64,000 bases of DNA, from NCBI RefSeq assembly GCF_030149505.1, contig NZ_JASBRN010000044.1, positions 1 to 64,000 of the forward strand. Reading direction: 5' to 3'. Source of the DNA: Nocardioides sp. GTDB taxonomy: Bacteria; Actinomycetota; Actinomycetes; Propionibacteriales; Nocardioidaceae. How positions within the stretch are numbered: the stretch's first letter is position 1; each line of letters opens with the position of its first letter. The position numbers were made by a program, and so were the translations under genes. This document shows positions 6,768 through 18,030 of the stretch, in pieces. The notes beneath the pieces were generated by a model. The model was not told where the DNA came from. It made no database searches and saw only the letters and a program-made list of their open reading frames with translations.

Positions 6768-8558
6768 TCAGCAGCCCCGGCACTGCGGGCCGCCGCGACC
6801 GCCGTCGACGTCGACGAAGTAGCCCTTGCGGCCGGTGACGACCGAGGCCTGGTCCTCGCTGGGGACGATGACCTTGCCGCCGTTGCCCTTCATCCGCAGG
6901 TTGAAGACGACCTGGTCGTTGCTGGCGGCCTTGGCGTAGGCCTCCTGGATCTCGGCCACGGACTTCGCGCCCCAGATGCTGATCCAGTCCGAGGCACCGC
7001 CCATGACGTTGAGGAAGCCGCTCTGGGCCTTCTTGCCGATCCGGGTGGAGAACGGCACGTAGCTCAGCGACTCGTCGGCGGCCTTGAGGACCGCGCGCAC
7101 CCGCAGGAGCTCGCCGCGCTCGGCCTTGATGCCGTAGCGACGCCCGACCTTGGTCCACTCACCGCCGCGCAGCTGCTCGACGGCCACCAGCTTGATCGAG
7201 GAGTCGTCGTCGTCGACCGCGGCATCGGTGGTGATGGAGTCGATCGACACGTCCGGCAGCCGCGAGAGGTTGTAGACGGTGTCGGCGAGGTCCCAGGACG
7301 CCTCGAAGGTGATGTCGAAGGTGGAGATGTAGCGGTCGGCCCAGCTCAGGGTGAACGGCGCCCCGGTCTCGTCGGTGCCCTCGATCGTCCAGGACAGGTC
7401 CTCGCCGCCGGCCATGATCCCGTCGATGACGCGGTCGTGGTTGACGATCTGCTGGCCGAAGGTCACGTCAGCGGAGAAGGGCGTGAAGTAGATGTCGGAG
7501 GAGCCGGTGCGCGAGCGCTCGCCGTAGGTCACCGTGGAGGTGACGGTGGCGGCGTCGGGCAGCGTGCCGAACGCGCCGCTGATCCCGGTCAGCCGGTCGT
7601 TGTCGATCATGCCGGTCGGCGGCGCGATGTTGGCGACCTTGAACGGCGCGCCGAGCGAGTCCGGCTGCACGTACAGCGCGTCGGCCGGGTGCAGGCCGAG
7701 CGTCGTGGCGCCCAGGAAGTTGAACGGGTGGCCGAAGCCGACGACCTCGCCGTCGCACACCGAGGTCACGGTGCCGACGCCGGCGTAGGAGACGTCGCCG
7801 TAGGAGATCGAGGCGGCCATGTTGCCGCCCGCGACCACGCTCTCCGGCGCCGCGGCACGCGCGGTGTCGCGGCCGATCCGGCCGGCGGCGAACGTCGACG
7901 GGGCGAGGTAGCCCTTGCCCTGGTCGGCGGCGTAGCGCTGCGCCTGGGCCAGGCGCGAGGCGGACATGCCCGCCACGCCCATCGGCACCGGCAGCTGGGC
8001 GAAGCCCTGCGCGGCCTGCGAGCGGCTGACGTCGCTCTCGCGGGCGATGGCGCGGGCGGCGCTGTCAGGGACCGCGACCTTCGCGGCGGGACGCTGGGCG
8101 GAGCGACCGAGGTAGTCGTCCATCTCCGAGAACGGCGTGACGCCGGCGATCGGCGAGGGGCCCCAGCTCAGGCCGTAGGCGACGGCGCCGACCAGCTGGT
8201 CGCCGACGTAGACCGGCGAGCCGGACATGCCCTGCCAGATGCCGCCGGCGCGCTGGATGGCCTCGGAGTCCAGCTCGACCATGATCATGTCCAGCCCGGC
8301 GGCGATGCCGTCGTCGAGGACACCGATGACCTCGCCGGTGAACGCCTCGGGGGTGGTCCCCTCGTCGACGGTCAGGCCGGTGACGGCGTCACCGCGCTGC
8401 AGCAGGCTGGCGTCGTACGGCGCCGCGCAGTCGGCTGCCGGCTCCGCGGAGACGGCCGTGCCGGTCGTGCCGGCGACGGCGAGCGTGCCGAGCGCCAGCC
8501 CGGCCGCGGTGGTGGCAGCCAGGGCCCGAGCCCGACGTGCCTGGATCGAACGCGTCAT
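6768..8558 (-). CDS. Secreted SpoIVB-type (S55) peptidase-like protein
   Basis: This 596-residue protein has an N-terminal signal sequence (basic start, hydrophobic residues 11-32, AxA cleavage region near VSAEPA). The first 250 residues match the SpoIVB S55 serine peptidase domain, with the active-site signature GMSGSP (probable nucleophile S112) preceded by WQ. The remaining ~350 residues are a beta-rich extension without a recognised catalytic motif. In Bacillus, SpoIVB is a sporulation signalling protease. Here there is no sporulation context, so the substrate must differ. The gene is monocistronic, divergent from pepN across a 212-bp gap, and ends at the terminator at 6698-6740. Confidence 0.75.
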   Translation of the reverse strand: MTRSIQARRARALAATTAAGLALGTLAVAGTTGTAVSAEPAADCAAPYDASLLQRGDAVTGLTVDEGTTPEAFTGEVIGVLDDGIAAGLDMIMVELDSEAIQRAGGIWQGMSGSPVYVGDQLVGAVAYGLSWGPSPIAGVTPFSEMDDYLGRSAQRPAAKVAVPDSAARAIARESDVSRSQAAQGFAQLPVPMGVAGMSASRLAQAQRYAADQGKGYLAPSTFAAGRIGRDTARAAAPESVVAGGNMAASISYGDVSYAGVGTVTSVCDGEVVGFGHPFNFLGATTLGLHPADALYVQPDSLGAPFKVANIAPPTGMIDNDRLTGISGAFGTLPDAATVTSTVTYGERSRTGSSDIYFTPFSADVTFGQQIVNHDRVIDGIMAGGEDLSWTIEGTDETGAPFTLSWADRYISTFDITFEASWDLADTVYNLSRLPDVSIDSITTDAAVDDDDSSIKLVAVEQLRGGEWTKVGRRYGIKAERGELLRVRAVLKAADESLSYVPFSTRIGKKAQSGFLNVMGGASDWISIWGAKSVAEIQEAYAKAASNDQVVFNLRMKGNGGKVIVPSEDQASVVTGRKGYFVDVDGGRGGPQCRGC

Positions 8559-8582
8559 CGCGCTGTGTCCTCCCTCGAGTGC

Positions 8583-8602
8583 GGACGCGGAAGTGCGTCC
8601 GT
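8583..8602. promoter_or_regulatory. Inverted repeat upstream of the S55 peptidase gene
   Basis: CGGACGC-GGAAGT-GCGTCCG, a 7-bp dyad just before the peptidase start, lies in the 212-bp divergent region with pepN. It could be an operator or a 5'-leader hairpin. The rest of the gap shows only the pepN hexamer at 8759-8764. Confidence 0.35.
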
Positions 8603-8758
8603 CGACATGGTGACGTCCCGGGAGCCGGGTTGGTTGCCCGACATGAGGGAAATGTCTGGACCTTTACGTGACCGTGTCCTGTTGCGGCCCTCCGGCGCCC
8701 GTCCCGCGGCCGCGCCGACCCACCCGGGTGGGCCGGTCTGTGGTGGCCACCGCGGTCG

Positions 8759-8764
8759 TAGGGT
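8759..8764 (+). promoter_or_regulatory. Leaderless -10 hexamer TAGGGT of pepN
   Basis: TAGGGT sits 6 nt before the GTG at 8771. There is no Shine-Dalgarno, so a leaderless mRNA is likely. Confidence 0.5.
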
Positions 8765-8770
8765 CGGCCC

Positions 8771-11289
<2,519 letters not shown>

Positions 11290-11293
<4 letters not shown>

Positions 11294-12135
11294 ACCGACG
11301 CCCCGGCCCGACCGTCCGCTCACGGGTGGTCGAGCACGTCCTCGACGGCAGCGGGGACGAGGTCACCCGTCGCCGCGAGGACCGGCTCGTCGGAGAGGAG
11401 CCGCTGGAGCTGCGGCTCACCTGGCCCGGTGCCGCGCCCCGGCGCGCCTGGGTCACCATGCGCACCCCCGGCCACGACTTCGAGCTGGCCGCGGGCTGGG
11501 TGCGCCACGAGGGCCTGGTCGACGACACCCCCGGCGCAGTCGCGGGCGTGGCCTACTGCACCGACGCCGACCTCACCGAGGAGCAGGCCTACAACACCGT
11601 CACGGTGACGCTGGCCGCTCCCCCGCTGCGCGACCTCGCGCACCGGCACGAGGCCTCCTCGGCCGGGTCGTCGGCGTGCGGGGTCTGCGGCGCCGACAGC
11701 CTCGCCGACGCGCTCTCGGTGGCTGCCCCCGGCGGCTGGACCGGACCGCTCCCGGCCGCCGACGTGGTGCGGTCGCTGCCGGACCGGCTGCGGGCCGCCC
11801 AGGCGGTCTTCGACCGCACCGGCGGCTCCCACGCCGCCGCCCTGTGCACCGCCGACGGCGAGGTGCTCGTGGTGCGCGAGGACGTCGGCCGGCACAACGC
11901 CGTCGACAAGGTGACCGGGGCCCGGGTCCTCGCCGGGCTCTCGCCCGCCGAAGCCTGTCTCGTCGTCTCCGGCCGCGCCGGCTTCGAGCTGGTGCAGAAG
12001 GCGGTCGCCGCGGGCACCGGCTCGCTCGTGGCCGTCGGCGCACCGACCTCGCTGTCGGTGCGCCTGGCCGCCGAGCACGGGCTCGCGCTGTGGGCGTTCA
12101 CCCGGCCCGACCGGGTCGTGCGGTACGCCGGCTGA
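11290..12135 (+). CDS. fdhD: Formate dehydrogenase accessory sulfurtransferase FdhD
   Basis: This 281-residue protein is FdhD, which transfers sulfur from a cysteine desulfurase to the molybdenum cofactor of formate dehydrogenase. The active-site C-x-x-C is seen in SACGVCGA (C130, C133). The family blocks RTPGHDFELAAGW, REDVGRHNAVDKV and SGRAGFELVQKA are intact. It starts with a GTG that overlaps the pepN stop by 4 bp. No formate dehydrogenase is in the window. A strong hairpin (12121-12168) begins within its last codons. Confidence 0.93.
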
Positions 12136-12168
12136 CCCACCCCCCACGTGGAGCCGGCCGGCGTACCG
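12121..12168. terminator. Terminator between fdhD and a small minus-strand gene
   Basis: CGGTACGCCGG (12121-12131) pairs with CCGGCGTACCG (12158-12168), 11 bp perfect. It lies between convergent genes, so it can serve both. Confidence 0.65.
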
Positions 12169-12177
12169 CGCCACCCC

Positions 12178-12327
12178 TCAGCGGCGGGTGAACCTGCCCA
12201 GCAGACCCCGCACGCCGCGACCGATGGCCGCGTCGGTGGCGGTGCCGCCAGCCGGCCTGGTCGAGCGGGCGGCCGGGGCCGCACCTCGACGGCCTCCGAC
12301 GAACCTGGAGACGATGCTCTGCAACAC
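12178..12327 (-). CDS. Small basic protein, 49 residues, unknown
   Basis: This is a short open frame on the minus strand starting GTG at 12327, ending TGA at 12178-12180. It is preceded 8 nt upstream by a good GGGAGGGAG ribosome-binding site. The product begins VLQSIVSRFVGG, is Arg/Gly/Ala-rich in the middle, and ends AIGRGVRGLLGRFTRR. The two ends look like amphipathic basic helices with a flexible linker. It is not a family I recognise. Support comes from the ribosome-binding site, the terminator facing it and the biased composition. It could still be fortuitous. Confidence 0.45.
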   Translation of the reverse strand: MLQSIVSRFVGGRRGAAPAARSTRPAGGTATDAAIGRGVRGLLGRFTRR

Positions 12328-12562
12328 GGTTGACTCCCTCCCCCGGGCCGCGTCGGTGCTGGCCCGGTCCCGGGACCGTGCCCGGACCGGCCGTCGCTCA
12401 TCCCACCCGTGGGGATGAACGCGCTGCTCGACCCGGGGCCGGCCGTGCCACAGCGATGAGTTCGGCAGCTGGGTCCGGTCGGTCCCGTCGGCCCTCCCAG
12501 CGCACGTCCGCGCTGCGTGCCAGGATCAGCCCGCGCCCCCGCCTGCGTCCCAAGGAGACACC

Positions 12563-14920
12563 GTGAGCACCCACCCGGCCGACGGCCACGACCTGATCCG
12601 GGTCGTCGGCGCCCGTGAGAACAACCTCAAGGACGTCAGCATCGAGATCCCGAAGCGCCGGCTGACGGTGTTCACCGGGGTGTCGGGATCGGGCAAGAGC
12701 TCGCTGGTCTTCGGCACGGTCGCCGCCGAGAGCCAGCGGCTCATCAACGAGACCTACAGCAGCTTCGTGCAGGGGTTCATGCCGAGCCTGGCGCGGCCCG
12801 ACGTCGACGTCCTGGAGGGGCTGACGACGGCGATCATCGTCGACCAGGAGCGGATGGGGGCCAACCCCCGCTCCACGGTCGGCACCGCGACCGACGCGCA
12901 CGCGATGCTGCGGATCCTCTTCAGCCGCCTCGGCGACCCCTACGTCGGTCCGCCCACGGCGTACTCCTTCAACGTGCCGACCCGCCGCGCCGGCGGTGTC
13001 ATGACCACGGAGAAGGGTGGTCGGGTCGAGAAGAAGGTCGTGAAGCAGGAGGTCTACCTCGGCGGGATGTGCCCGCGCTGCGAGGGCACCGGCTCGGTCA
13101 AGGACGTCGACCTCACCGCGTTGTACGACGAGGAGAAGTCGCTCTCGGAGGGCGCGCTGACCGTCCCGGGCTACTCCATGGACGGCTGGTACGGCCGGCT
13201 GTTCGCCGGGATGGGCCTGCCGATGGACAAGCCCATCAAGCAGTTCACGAAGAAGCAGCTGGACACGATGCTGTGGTCGGAGCCGACCAAGATCAACGTC
13301 GAGGGGGTCAACCTCACCTTCGACGGGATCATCCCGAAGATCCAGAAGTCGATGCTGACCAAGGACCCCGAGGCGATGCAGCCGCACGTGCGGCGCTTCG
13401 TGGAGCGAGCGGTGACCTTCCAGACCTGCCCGGAGTGCGAGGGCACCCGGCTCACCGAGGCGGCGCGCTCCTCGCGCATCCGGGGCCGGTCGATCGCCGA
13501 CCTGTGCGCGATGCAGATCAGCGACCTGGCCGGCTGGGTCCGCGAGCTCGACGAGCCGTCGGTCGCGCCGCTGCTGACGGTGCTCGGCGAGGCGCTCGAC
13601 TCCTTCGTCGCGATCGGCCTGGGCTACCTCTCCCTCGACCGGCCCAGCGGGACGCTGTCGGGCGGCGAGGCGCAGCGCACCAAGATGATCCGGCACCTCG
13701 GGTCCTCGCTGACCGACGTCACCTACGTCTTCGACGAGCCGACCATCGGCCTGCACCCGCACGACATCGAGCAGATGAACCAGCTGCTGCTGCAGCTGCG
13801 CGACAAGGGCAACACCGTCCTCGTCGTCGAGCACAAGCCCGAGACCATCGCGATCGCCGACCACGTCGTCGACCTCGGCCCGCGGGCCGGGTCGGAGGGC
13901 GGCGAGGTGGTCTACGAGGGCGACGTCGCGGGCCTGCGCGACAGCGGCACGCTGACCGGGACGCACCTCGACGACCGGGCCCGGCTCAAGGAGTCGGTGC
14001 GATCGCGGACGGGGGTCGTGGAGGTCCGCGGGGCGTCCACCCACAACCTGCAGGACGTCGACGTCGACGTGCCGCTGGGGGTGCTGTGCGTGGTCACTGG
14101 TGTCGCGGGCTCGGGCAAGAGCTCGCTGGTGCACGGGTCGCTGGCCGGCCGCGACGGCGTGGTCGTCGTCGACCAGGGCGCGATCAAGGGCTCGCGGCGC
14201 AGCAACCCGGCGACGTACACCGGGCTGCTCGAGCCGATCCGCAAGGCCTTCGCCAAGGCCAACGGCGTGAAGCCCGGGCTCTTCAGCGCCAACTCCGAGG
14301 GCGCCTGCTCGACCTGCAACGGCGCGGGCGTCATCCTCACCGAGCTCGGCGTGATGGCGACCGTGGAGTCACCCTGCGAGGAGTGCGAGGGCCGGCGCTT
14401 CCGCGCCGAGGTGCTCGAGCACACCCTCGGCGGCAAGGACATCGCCGAGGTGCACGAGATGTCGGTCGCCGAGGCCCGGGAGCAATTCTCCGAGGGCGAG
14501 GCGCGGCTCCCCGCGGCGGTGAAGATCCTCGACCGGCTCGCCGACGTCGGGCTGGGCTACGTCACCCTCGGCCAGCCGCTCTCGACCCTGTCCGGCGGCG
14601 AGCGGCAGCGGCTCAAGCTGGCGGTGCAGATGGCGGAGAAGGGCGAGGTCTACGTCCTCGACGAGCCCACCACCGGACTCCACCTCGCCGACGTGGAGAA
14701 CCTGCTGGGGCTGCTCGACCGGCTCGTCGACTCCGGGCTCTCGGTCGTGGTCATCGAGCACCACCAGGCCGTGATGGCGCACGCCGACTGGATCCTCGAC
14801 CTCGGCCCCGGCGCCGGCCACGACGGCGGCCGGGTCGTCTTCGAGGGCACCCCCGCCGAGCTCGTCGCCGACGCCTCCACCCTCACCGGGCAGCACCTGG
14901 CGGCGTACGTCGGGGGGTGA
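12563..14920 (+). CDS. UvrA-like excinuclease ABC-class ATPase (DrrC-type)
   Basis: This 785-residue protein has two UvrA-type ATPase halves. The first Walker A is GVSGSGKS (39-46) and the second is GVAGSGKSS near 513. Both ABC signatures (TLSGGEAQR, TLSGGERQR) and two zinc-binding C-x-x-C pairs (CPRCEG, CSTCNG) are present. It is shorter than housekeeping UvrA (about 950) and belongs to the UvrA-like/DrrC group found in antibiotic producers and other actinobacteria, where it protects DNA from intercalators. The GTG start has an AAGGAG site 7 nt upstream. The second-half MATVESPCEECEGRRF is also UvrA-typical. It acts on DNA in the cytoplasm. True UvrA is expected elsewhere in the genome. Confidence 0.88.
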   Translation: MSTHPADGHDLIRVVGARENNLKDVSIEIPKRRLTVFTGVSGSGKSSLVFGTVAAESQRLINETYSSFVQGFMPSLARPDVDVLEGLTTAIIVDQERMGANPRSTVGTATDAHAMLRILFSRLGDPYVGPPTAYSFNVPTRRAGGVMTTEKGGRVEKKVVKQEVYLGGMCPRCEGTGSVKDVDLTALYDEEKSLSEGALTVPGYSMDGWYGRLFAGMGLPMDKPIKQFTKKQLDTMLWSEPTKINVEGVNLTFDGIIPKIQKSMLTKDPEAMQPHVRRFVERAVTFQTCPECEGTRLTEAARSSRIRGRSIADLCAMQISDLAGWVRELDEPSVAPLLTVLGEALDSFVAIGLGYLSLDRPSGTLSGGEAQRTKMIRHLGSSLTDVTYVFDEPTIGLHPHDIEQMNQLLLQLRDKGNTVLVVEHKPETIAIADHVVDLGPRAGSEGGEVVYEGDVAGLRDSGTLTGTHLDDRARLKESVRSRTGVVEVRGASTHNLQDVDVDVPLGVLCVVTGVAGSGKSSLVHGSLAGRDGVVVVDQGAIKGSRRSNPATYTGLLEPIRKAFAKANGVKPGLFSANSEGACSTCNGAGVILTELGVMATVESPCEECEGRRFRAEVLEHTLGGKDIAEVHEMSVAEAREQFSEGEARLPAAVKILDRLADVGLGYVTLGQPLSTLSGGERQRLKLAVQMAEKGEVYVLDEPTTGLHLADVENLLGLLDRLVDSGLSVVVIEHHQAVMAHADWILDLGPGAGHDGGRVVFEGTPAELVADASTLTGQHLAAYVGG

Positions 14921-14996
14921 GTGGTCGCCCGCATCGGGACCGGGCTCACTCCACCGGCACGACCTCGGCCGCCCCCGCCCACGACTGACGAGCGGA

Positions 14997-15028
14997 CGTG
15001 CAGCTCGCAGGGAGCGACGTCCTGCACG
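14997..15028. terminator. Weak hairpin after the DUF6226 gene
   Basis: CGTGCAG (14997-15003) pairs with CTGCACG (15022-15028). It lies directly past the stop at 15030, between convergent genes. The 18-nt loop makes this a modest candidate. Confidence 0.3.
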
Positions 15029-15029
15029 C

Positions 15030-15749
15030 TCAGGGCCGCCCAACAGGTGCGATGCGTCGCTCGCTGTCCTGGGTGTCCAGCCAGGGTGCACCCGCCCACC
15101 GCCGAACACCCTCTGGCGCAGGCGTGCCGGGGTCGAGCCATGCCTCGGAGCAGCGGCCCGAGCTCTGCCAGCCGTGAAAGGTGCGACTGATGGACGCCTC
15201 CGCCGAGCGGGCGTGCAGGATCCCGCCGCGCACGACAGTGAGAACCCACTCGTCGAGCTGCTCCAGCAGGTCCGCAGAGCCGGAGTCGCAGGCGTCGCAG
15301 CCGCAGCCCGGGATCGACTCGAGGAGGACTGACGTGTCGTCGCCAGGCGCGACGAGGCCCAGATCGATCCCAAAGCGCCGTGGTGCGGTGGACCAGCGAA
15401 CGACGGCCAGGCCGAGCCCGCCGACCTGGCGTGGCACCAGCACCTGCTCGACAGGAGCGGCGGACCGGCCGCGACCGCGCCCAGGCAGCCACGACGCGAG
15501 CCCCCGGTCCTGGAGCGTCGCGATCCCACGCGCACCGAGGACCGCGGACCAGGCATCGACCCGCGCGTCGAGGATGCGGTACCTGTCGGGGTCGGTCAGC
15601 CGGGAGTACTCCTCCTCCGCGACCTCCCGGTCCGGGTGCGGGTCCGGCCAGGTCGGTGTGGCTTGGCCGGTCTTCTCGAAGGCACGCTCCACCGCTCCCA
15701 TGAGGTCGAGGACCCATGCGGGAGTCGGTGGCGGCGCCCAGTCGGTCAC
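15030..15749 (-). CDS. DUF6226 family protein
   Basis: This 239-residue protein of unknown function resembles the DUF6226 family. It opens with W-x-PPPTPAWVLDLMGAVERAF, contains a Cys-rich GCGCDACDSGSADLLEQLD segment, and ends in a Trp/Gly-rich tail (FHGWQSSGR). It looks cytoplasmic, with no signal peptide or TM helix. The longer open frame reaches 15830, but GTG 15749 is preferred because a CAGGAT hexamer stands 6 nt upstream and the domain starts there. The Cys cluster might bind metal, which is inference. A divergent or operon partner is not apparent. Confidence 0.65.
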   Translation of the reverse strand: MTDWAPPPTPAWVLDLMGAVERAFEKTGQATPTWPDPHPDREVAEEEYSRLTDPDRYRILDARVDAWSAVLGARGIATLQDRGLASWLPGRGRGRSAAPVEQVLVPRQVGGLGLAVVRWSTAPRRFGIDLGLVAPGDDTSVLLESIPGCGCDACDSGSADLLEQLDEWVLTVVRGGILHARSAEASISRTFHGWQSSGRCSEAWLDPGTPAPEGVRRWAGAPWLDTQDSERRIAPVGRP

Positions 15750-15755
15750 CACGGC

Positions 15756-15761
15756 ATCCTG
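15756..15761 (-). promoter_or_regulatory. Leaderless -10-like hexamer CAGGAT (minus strand)
   Basis: It lies 6 nt before the GTG at 15749 and supports that start. The 15762-16013 interval upstream holds no other recognisable element. Confidence 0.4.
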
Positions 15762-16013
15762 ACCCGGAGGGTCACGCGGACGCACCTCGATTCCCGCGCT
15801 CGGCCGCAGCCGGAGATGCACTTTCGGCACGAGGACCAGCGGCGCGGCAACGCCCCGACGGCTGGTCGAGCGAGGCGCGGTCCGGCTGGTCGGCCCGTCG
15901 TGCCCAGGCGGTCACGGCGGTCCCGTCGCGTGCGAGTCGAGCTGCTGCCGGGCGTGAGGTGTGAGGCGGCGTGCTCGGTGTGACCGTCTGGCTCCGAGCG
16001 CCGGCGACACGTC

Positions 16014-16922
16014 TCAGCCGATCGGTACGTGGCGCTGCAGGAATGCCAGCTGGTCGGTGACGTTGCGCTCGAACCACTCGCCGACGTAGATGTCGAAGTG
16101 GCCGGTGTCGTAGGAGAGCACCTCCGCGTGCGGGGCGCGCTCGACGTGGCGGCGGGTCTGCTTGGCCGGAGCCACGGTGTCGCGCTCGCAGACGACGACG
16201 TGCAGGGGGCAGCGCACGTCCTTGGCCCGGCGGCCGGGGAAGGCCAGCGGGACCTGCAGGGCGATGCGGGCCGGCACCCGCTTCGGCCCGGCGGCGGCGT
16301 CGGGCATGAGCGCCTCGAAACCGGGGGCGGCATCGGGGGCGGTCATGAGGGCGACGGAGCCCGGCCGGCCGTAGTTCGGGACCCGGACAGGGCCACGTCC
16401 GAGAGCGGTCGCGGCGAGGTCCGCCAGCCCGAGGGCGGTCACGCGGACGGAGGTGAGCGGGTCCATCGCCAGCGCCGAGGCGAGGCCGTCGGTGAACGGG
16501 CACTGCGAGACCGCGGCGGCGATCCGAGGATCCTCGGCGGCGGTGACCAGCACGTGCCCACCGCTGAAGGAGGTGCCCCACACCACGACCCGGGCGGGGT
16601 CCACGGTCGGCAGCGTGCGGGCGACGGCGACCGCAGCGCGCCAGTCCTCGCGCTGGCGGGCGATGTCGAGCAGCTCGCGCGGCTCCCCCGGGCTGGCGCC
16701 GAAGGTGCGGTAGTCGAAGACCAGGCAGGAGTAGCCGGCGGCCGCGAACCGCTCGGCGAAGGCGTCGAGCCGCTCGGTACGCAGGCCACCCAACCCGTGC
16801 GCCATCACGACGACGGGACCGGGTGCGTCGCGGGTGACGCCCTCGGGCGTGTAGAGCCAGGCGGCGCAGCTGCCGTCGCCGGAGGCGAAGGTGAGGTCGG
16901 CGCGGGTCCAGGTGCGGGTCAC
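16014..16922 (-). CDS. Alpha/beta hydrolase
   Basis: This 302-residue cytoplasmic alpha/beta-hydrolase of the dienelactone-hydrolase/S9-like kind has HGLGG as oxyanion segment (residues 42-46). The nucleophile elbow GTSFS has S118. The acid lies in VVCERDTVAP and the catalytic His in DTGHFDIYVG. The N-terminal DLTFASGDGSCAAWLYTPEG is typical of hydrolases trimming substituents or esters. The substrate is unknown. GTG 16922 is preceded 6 nt upstream by TAGCGT, a leaderless arrangement. It stands alone, 58 bp from the next minus-strand gene. Confidence 0.8.
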   Translation of the reverse strand: MTRTWTRADLTFASGDGSCAAWLYTPEGVTRDAPGPVVVMAHGLGGLRTERLDAFAERFAAAGYSCLVFDYRTFGASPGEPRELLDIARQREDWRAAVAVARTLPTVDPARVVVWGTSFSGGHVLVTAAEDPRIAAAVSQCPFTDGLASALAMDPLTSVRVTALGLADLAATALGRGPVRVPNYGRPGSVALMTAPDAAPGFEALMPDAAAGPKRVPARIALQVPLAFPGRRAKDVRCPLHVVVCERDTVAPAKQTRRHVERAPHAEVLSYDTGHFDIYVGEWFERNVTDQLAFLQRHVPIG

Positions 16923-16928
16923 GGCAGG

Positions 16929-16934
16929 ACGCTA
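16929..16934 (-). promoter_or_regulatory. Leaderless -10 hexamer TAGCGT (minus strand)
   Basis: It lies 6 nt before the GTG at 16922 and within the short gap to the upstream FAD oxidoreductase gene. The hydrolase therefore probably has its own promoter. Confidence 0.45.
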
Positions 16935-16980
16935 GTGACCGGGCGCGCGCAGCGGAACGGGGCGAGGCGTGAGGTCGGAC

Positions 16981-17958
16981 TCAGCCGAACCGGCGGACCA
17001 GCTCCTGCCCGAGCGCGGTGCCCGAGAGCCAGGCGCCCTCGACCCGCGGCTTCTCCGACCACGAGTCGCCGCAGGCACCCACGCCGGTGTCGGTGAGCAG
17101 GTAGGTCTCCGGGCGACCGTGCGCGGGCTTGGCGAAGGTCCAGCGGTGGACCGCGCTGTGGACGGGGTCGCGGTCGATCCCGGCGTACCGCTGCAGGGCG
17201 GCGAGCATCTCCGGGCCGCCGGCCGGCGGGTCGGCGAGGTGCGGGCGGGCATGGGCGTCGGTCGAGTGCGCGACGAGCACCGGTCCCCCGTCGCAGCGCC
17301 GCCGCCCGTCGTCGGCGATCCACGACAGCACCGGGTCGTCGTTGACGAACAGCCCGTCGGGCAGCTCCTCCCAGCACCGCTCGTCCCAGACGGCGGTGAG
17401 CGCCAGCACGGCCTCGTACGCCGTCGTCAGCCCCGCCACCGCGTCCGGGTGCGCCGCGGGGTCGACCAGCCGCACCGCCTGCGGGTCCGGCATGGCGAGG
17501 ACGACGGCGCGGGCGGGGCGGCCCTCCACGGTGGGCGTGCCGTCGCGCAGCGACACCGCGCCCTCGGCGACCTCGTGGGCGTGGGTGATGGGCAGGTCCA
17601 CGGCGAGGGCCTCCACCAGCGAGCGGATGCCACCGGTGGTCCCCCAGCGCACGGGGCCGGTGGTCATGGACCGCTCCCCCGCGGCGGAGACGACCCCGAA
17701 GGTGTCGGTCCAGGGGCGGGTCAGGTCGGCCGCCTCCCAGCGGCGCACGACCTCCTCGAACGCGGGGTCGGAGACGGTGAAGTAGGAGGCCCCGATGTCG
17801 GCGGGGCGGCCCTCGTGGCGGCGCGAGGCCATCCGGCCACCCGGCCGACGACCGCGGTCGACCAGCTCCACCGGCACCCCGGCCCCGACGAGGACCCGCG
17901 CGCACGCGACCCCCGAGATCCCGGCACCGACCACGACCACGGGCTCGTCCACTCGCAC
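16981..17958 (-). CDS. FAD-dependent oxidoreductase, renalase-like
   Basis: This 325-residue flavoprotein is of the NAD/FAD-dependent renalase/amine-oxidase-like group (COG3380 type). The dinucleotide-binding VVVGAGISGVACARVL begins at residue 7. The RRPGGRMASRR motif and the C-terminal FAD segment GACGDSWSEKPRVEGAWLSG are typical. It is probably a cytoplasmic oxidoreductase with an unknown amine or dihydronicotinamide substrate. The open frame continues through the divergent sbcD region, but GTG 17958 fits the fold start and has CAGGAT 6 nt upstream. It is divergent from sbcD over 72 bp. Confidence 0.78.
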   Translation of the reverse strand: MRVDEPVVVVGAGISGVACARVLVGAGVPVELVDRGRRPGGRMASRRHEGRPADIGASYFTVSDPAFEEVVRRWEAADLTRPWTDTFGVVSAAGERSMTTGPVRWGTTGGIRSLVEALAVDLPITHAHEVAEGAVSLRDGTPTVEGRPARAVVLAMPDPQAVRLVDPAAHPDAVAGLTTAYEAVLALTAVWDERCWEELPDGLFVNDDPVLSWIADDGRRRCDGGPVLVAHSTDAHARPHLADPPAGGPEMLAALQRYAGIDRDPVHSAVHRWTFAKPAHGRPETYLLTDTGVGACGDSWSEKPRVEGAWLSGTALGQELVRRFG

Positions 17959-17964
17959 CCCGAC

Positions 17965-17970
17965 ATCCTG
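17965..17970 (-). promoter_or_regulatory. Leaderless -10-like hexamer CAGGAT (minus strand)
   Basis: It lies 6 nt before the GTG at 17958, in the 72-bp gap to divergent sbcD. Confidence 0.4.
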
Positions 17971-18018
17971 CCCGGGGGGTGGTCGGCGTGGGTCCACCCC
18001 GTTGTCGGCGCCCCCTCC

Positions 18019-18024
18019 TACGGT
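18019..18024 (+). promoter_or_regulatory. Leaderless -10 hexamer TACGGT of sbcD
   Basis: TACGGT ends 6 nt before the ATG at 18031, with no Shine-Dalgarno. Confidence 0.5.
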
Positions 18025-18030
18025 CGTCCC

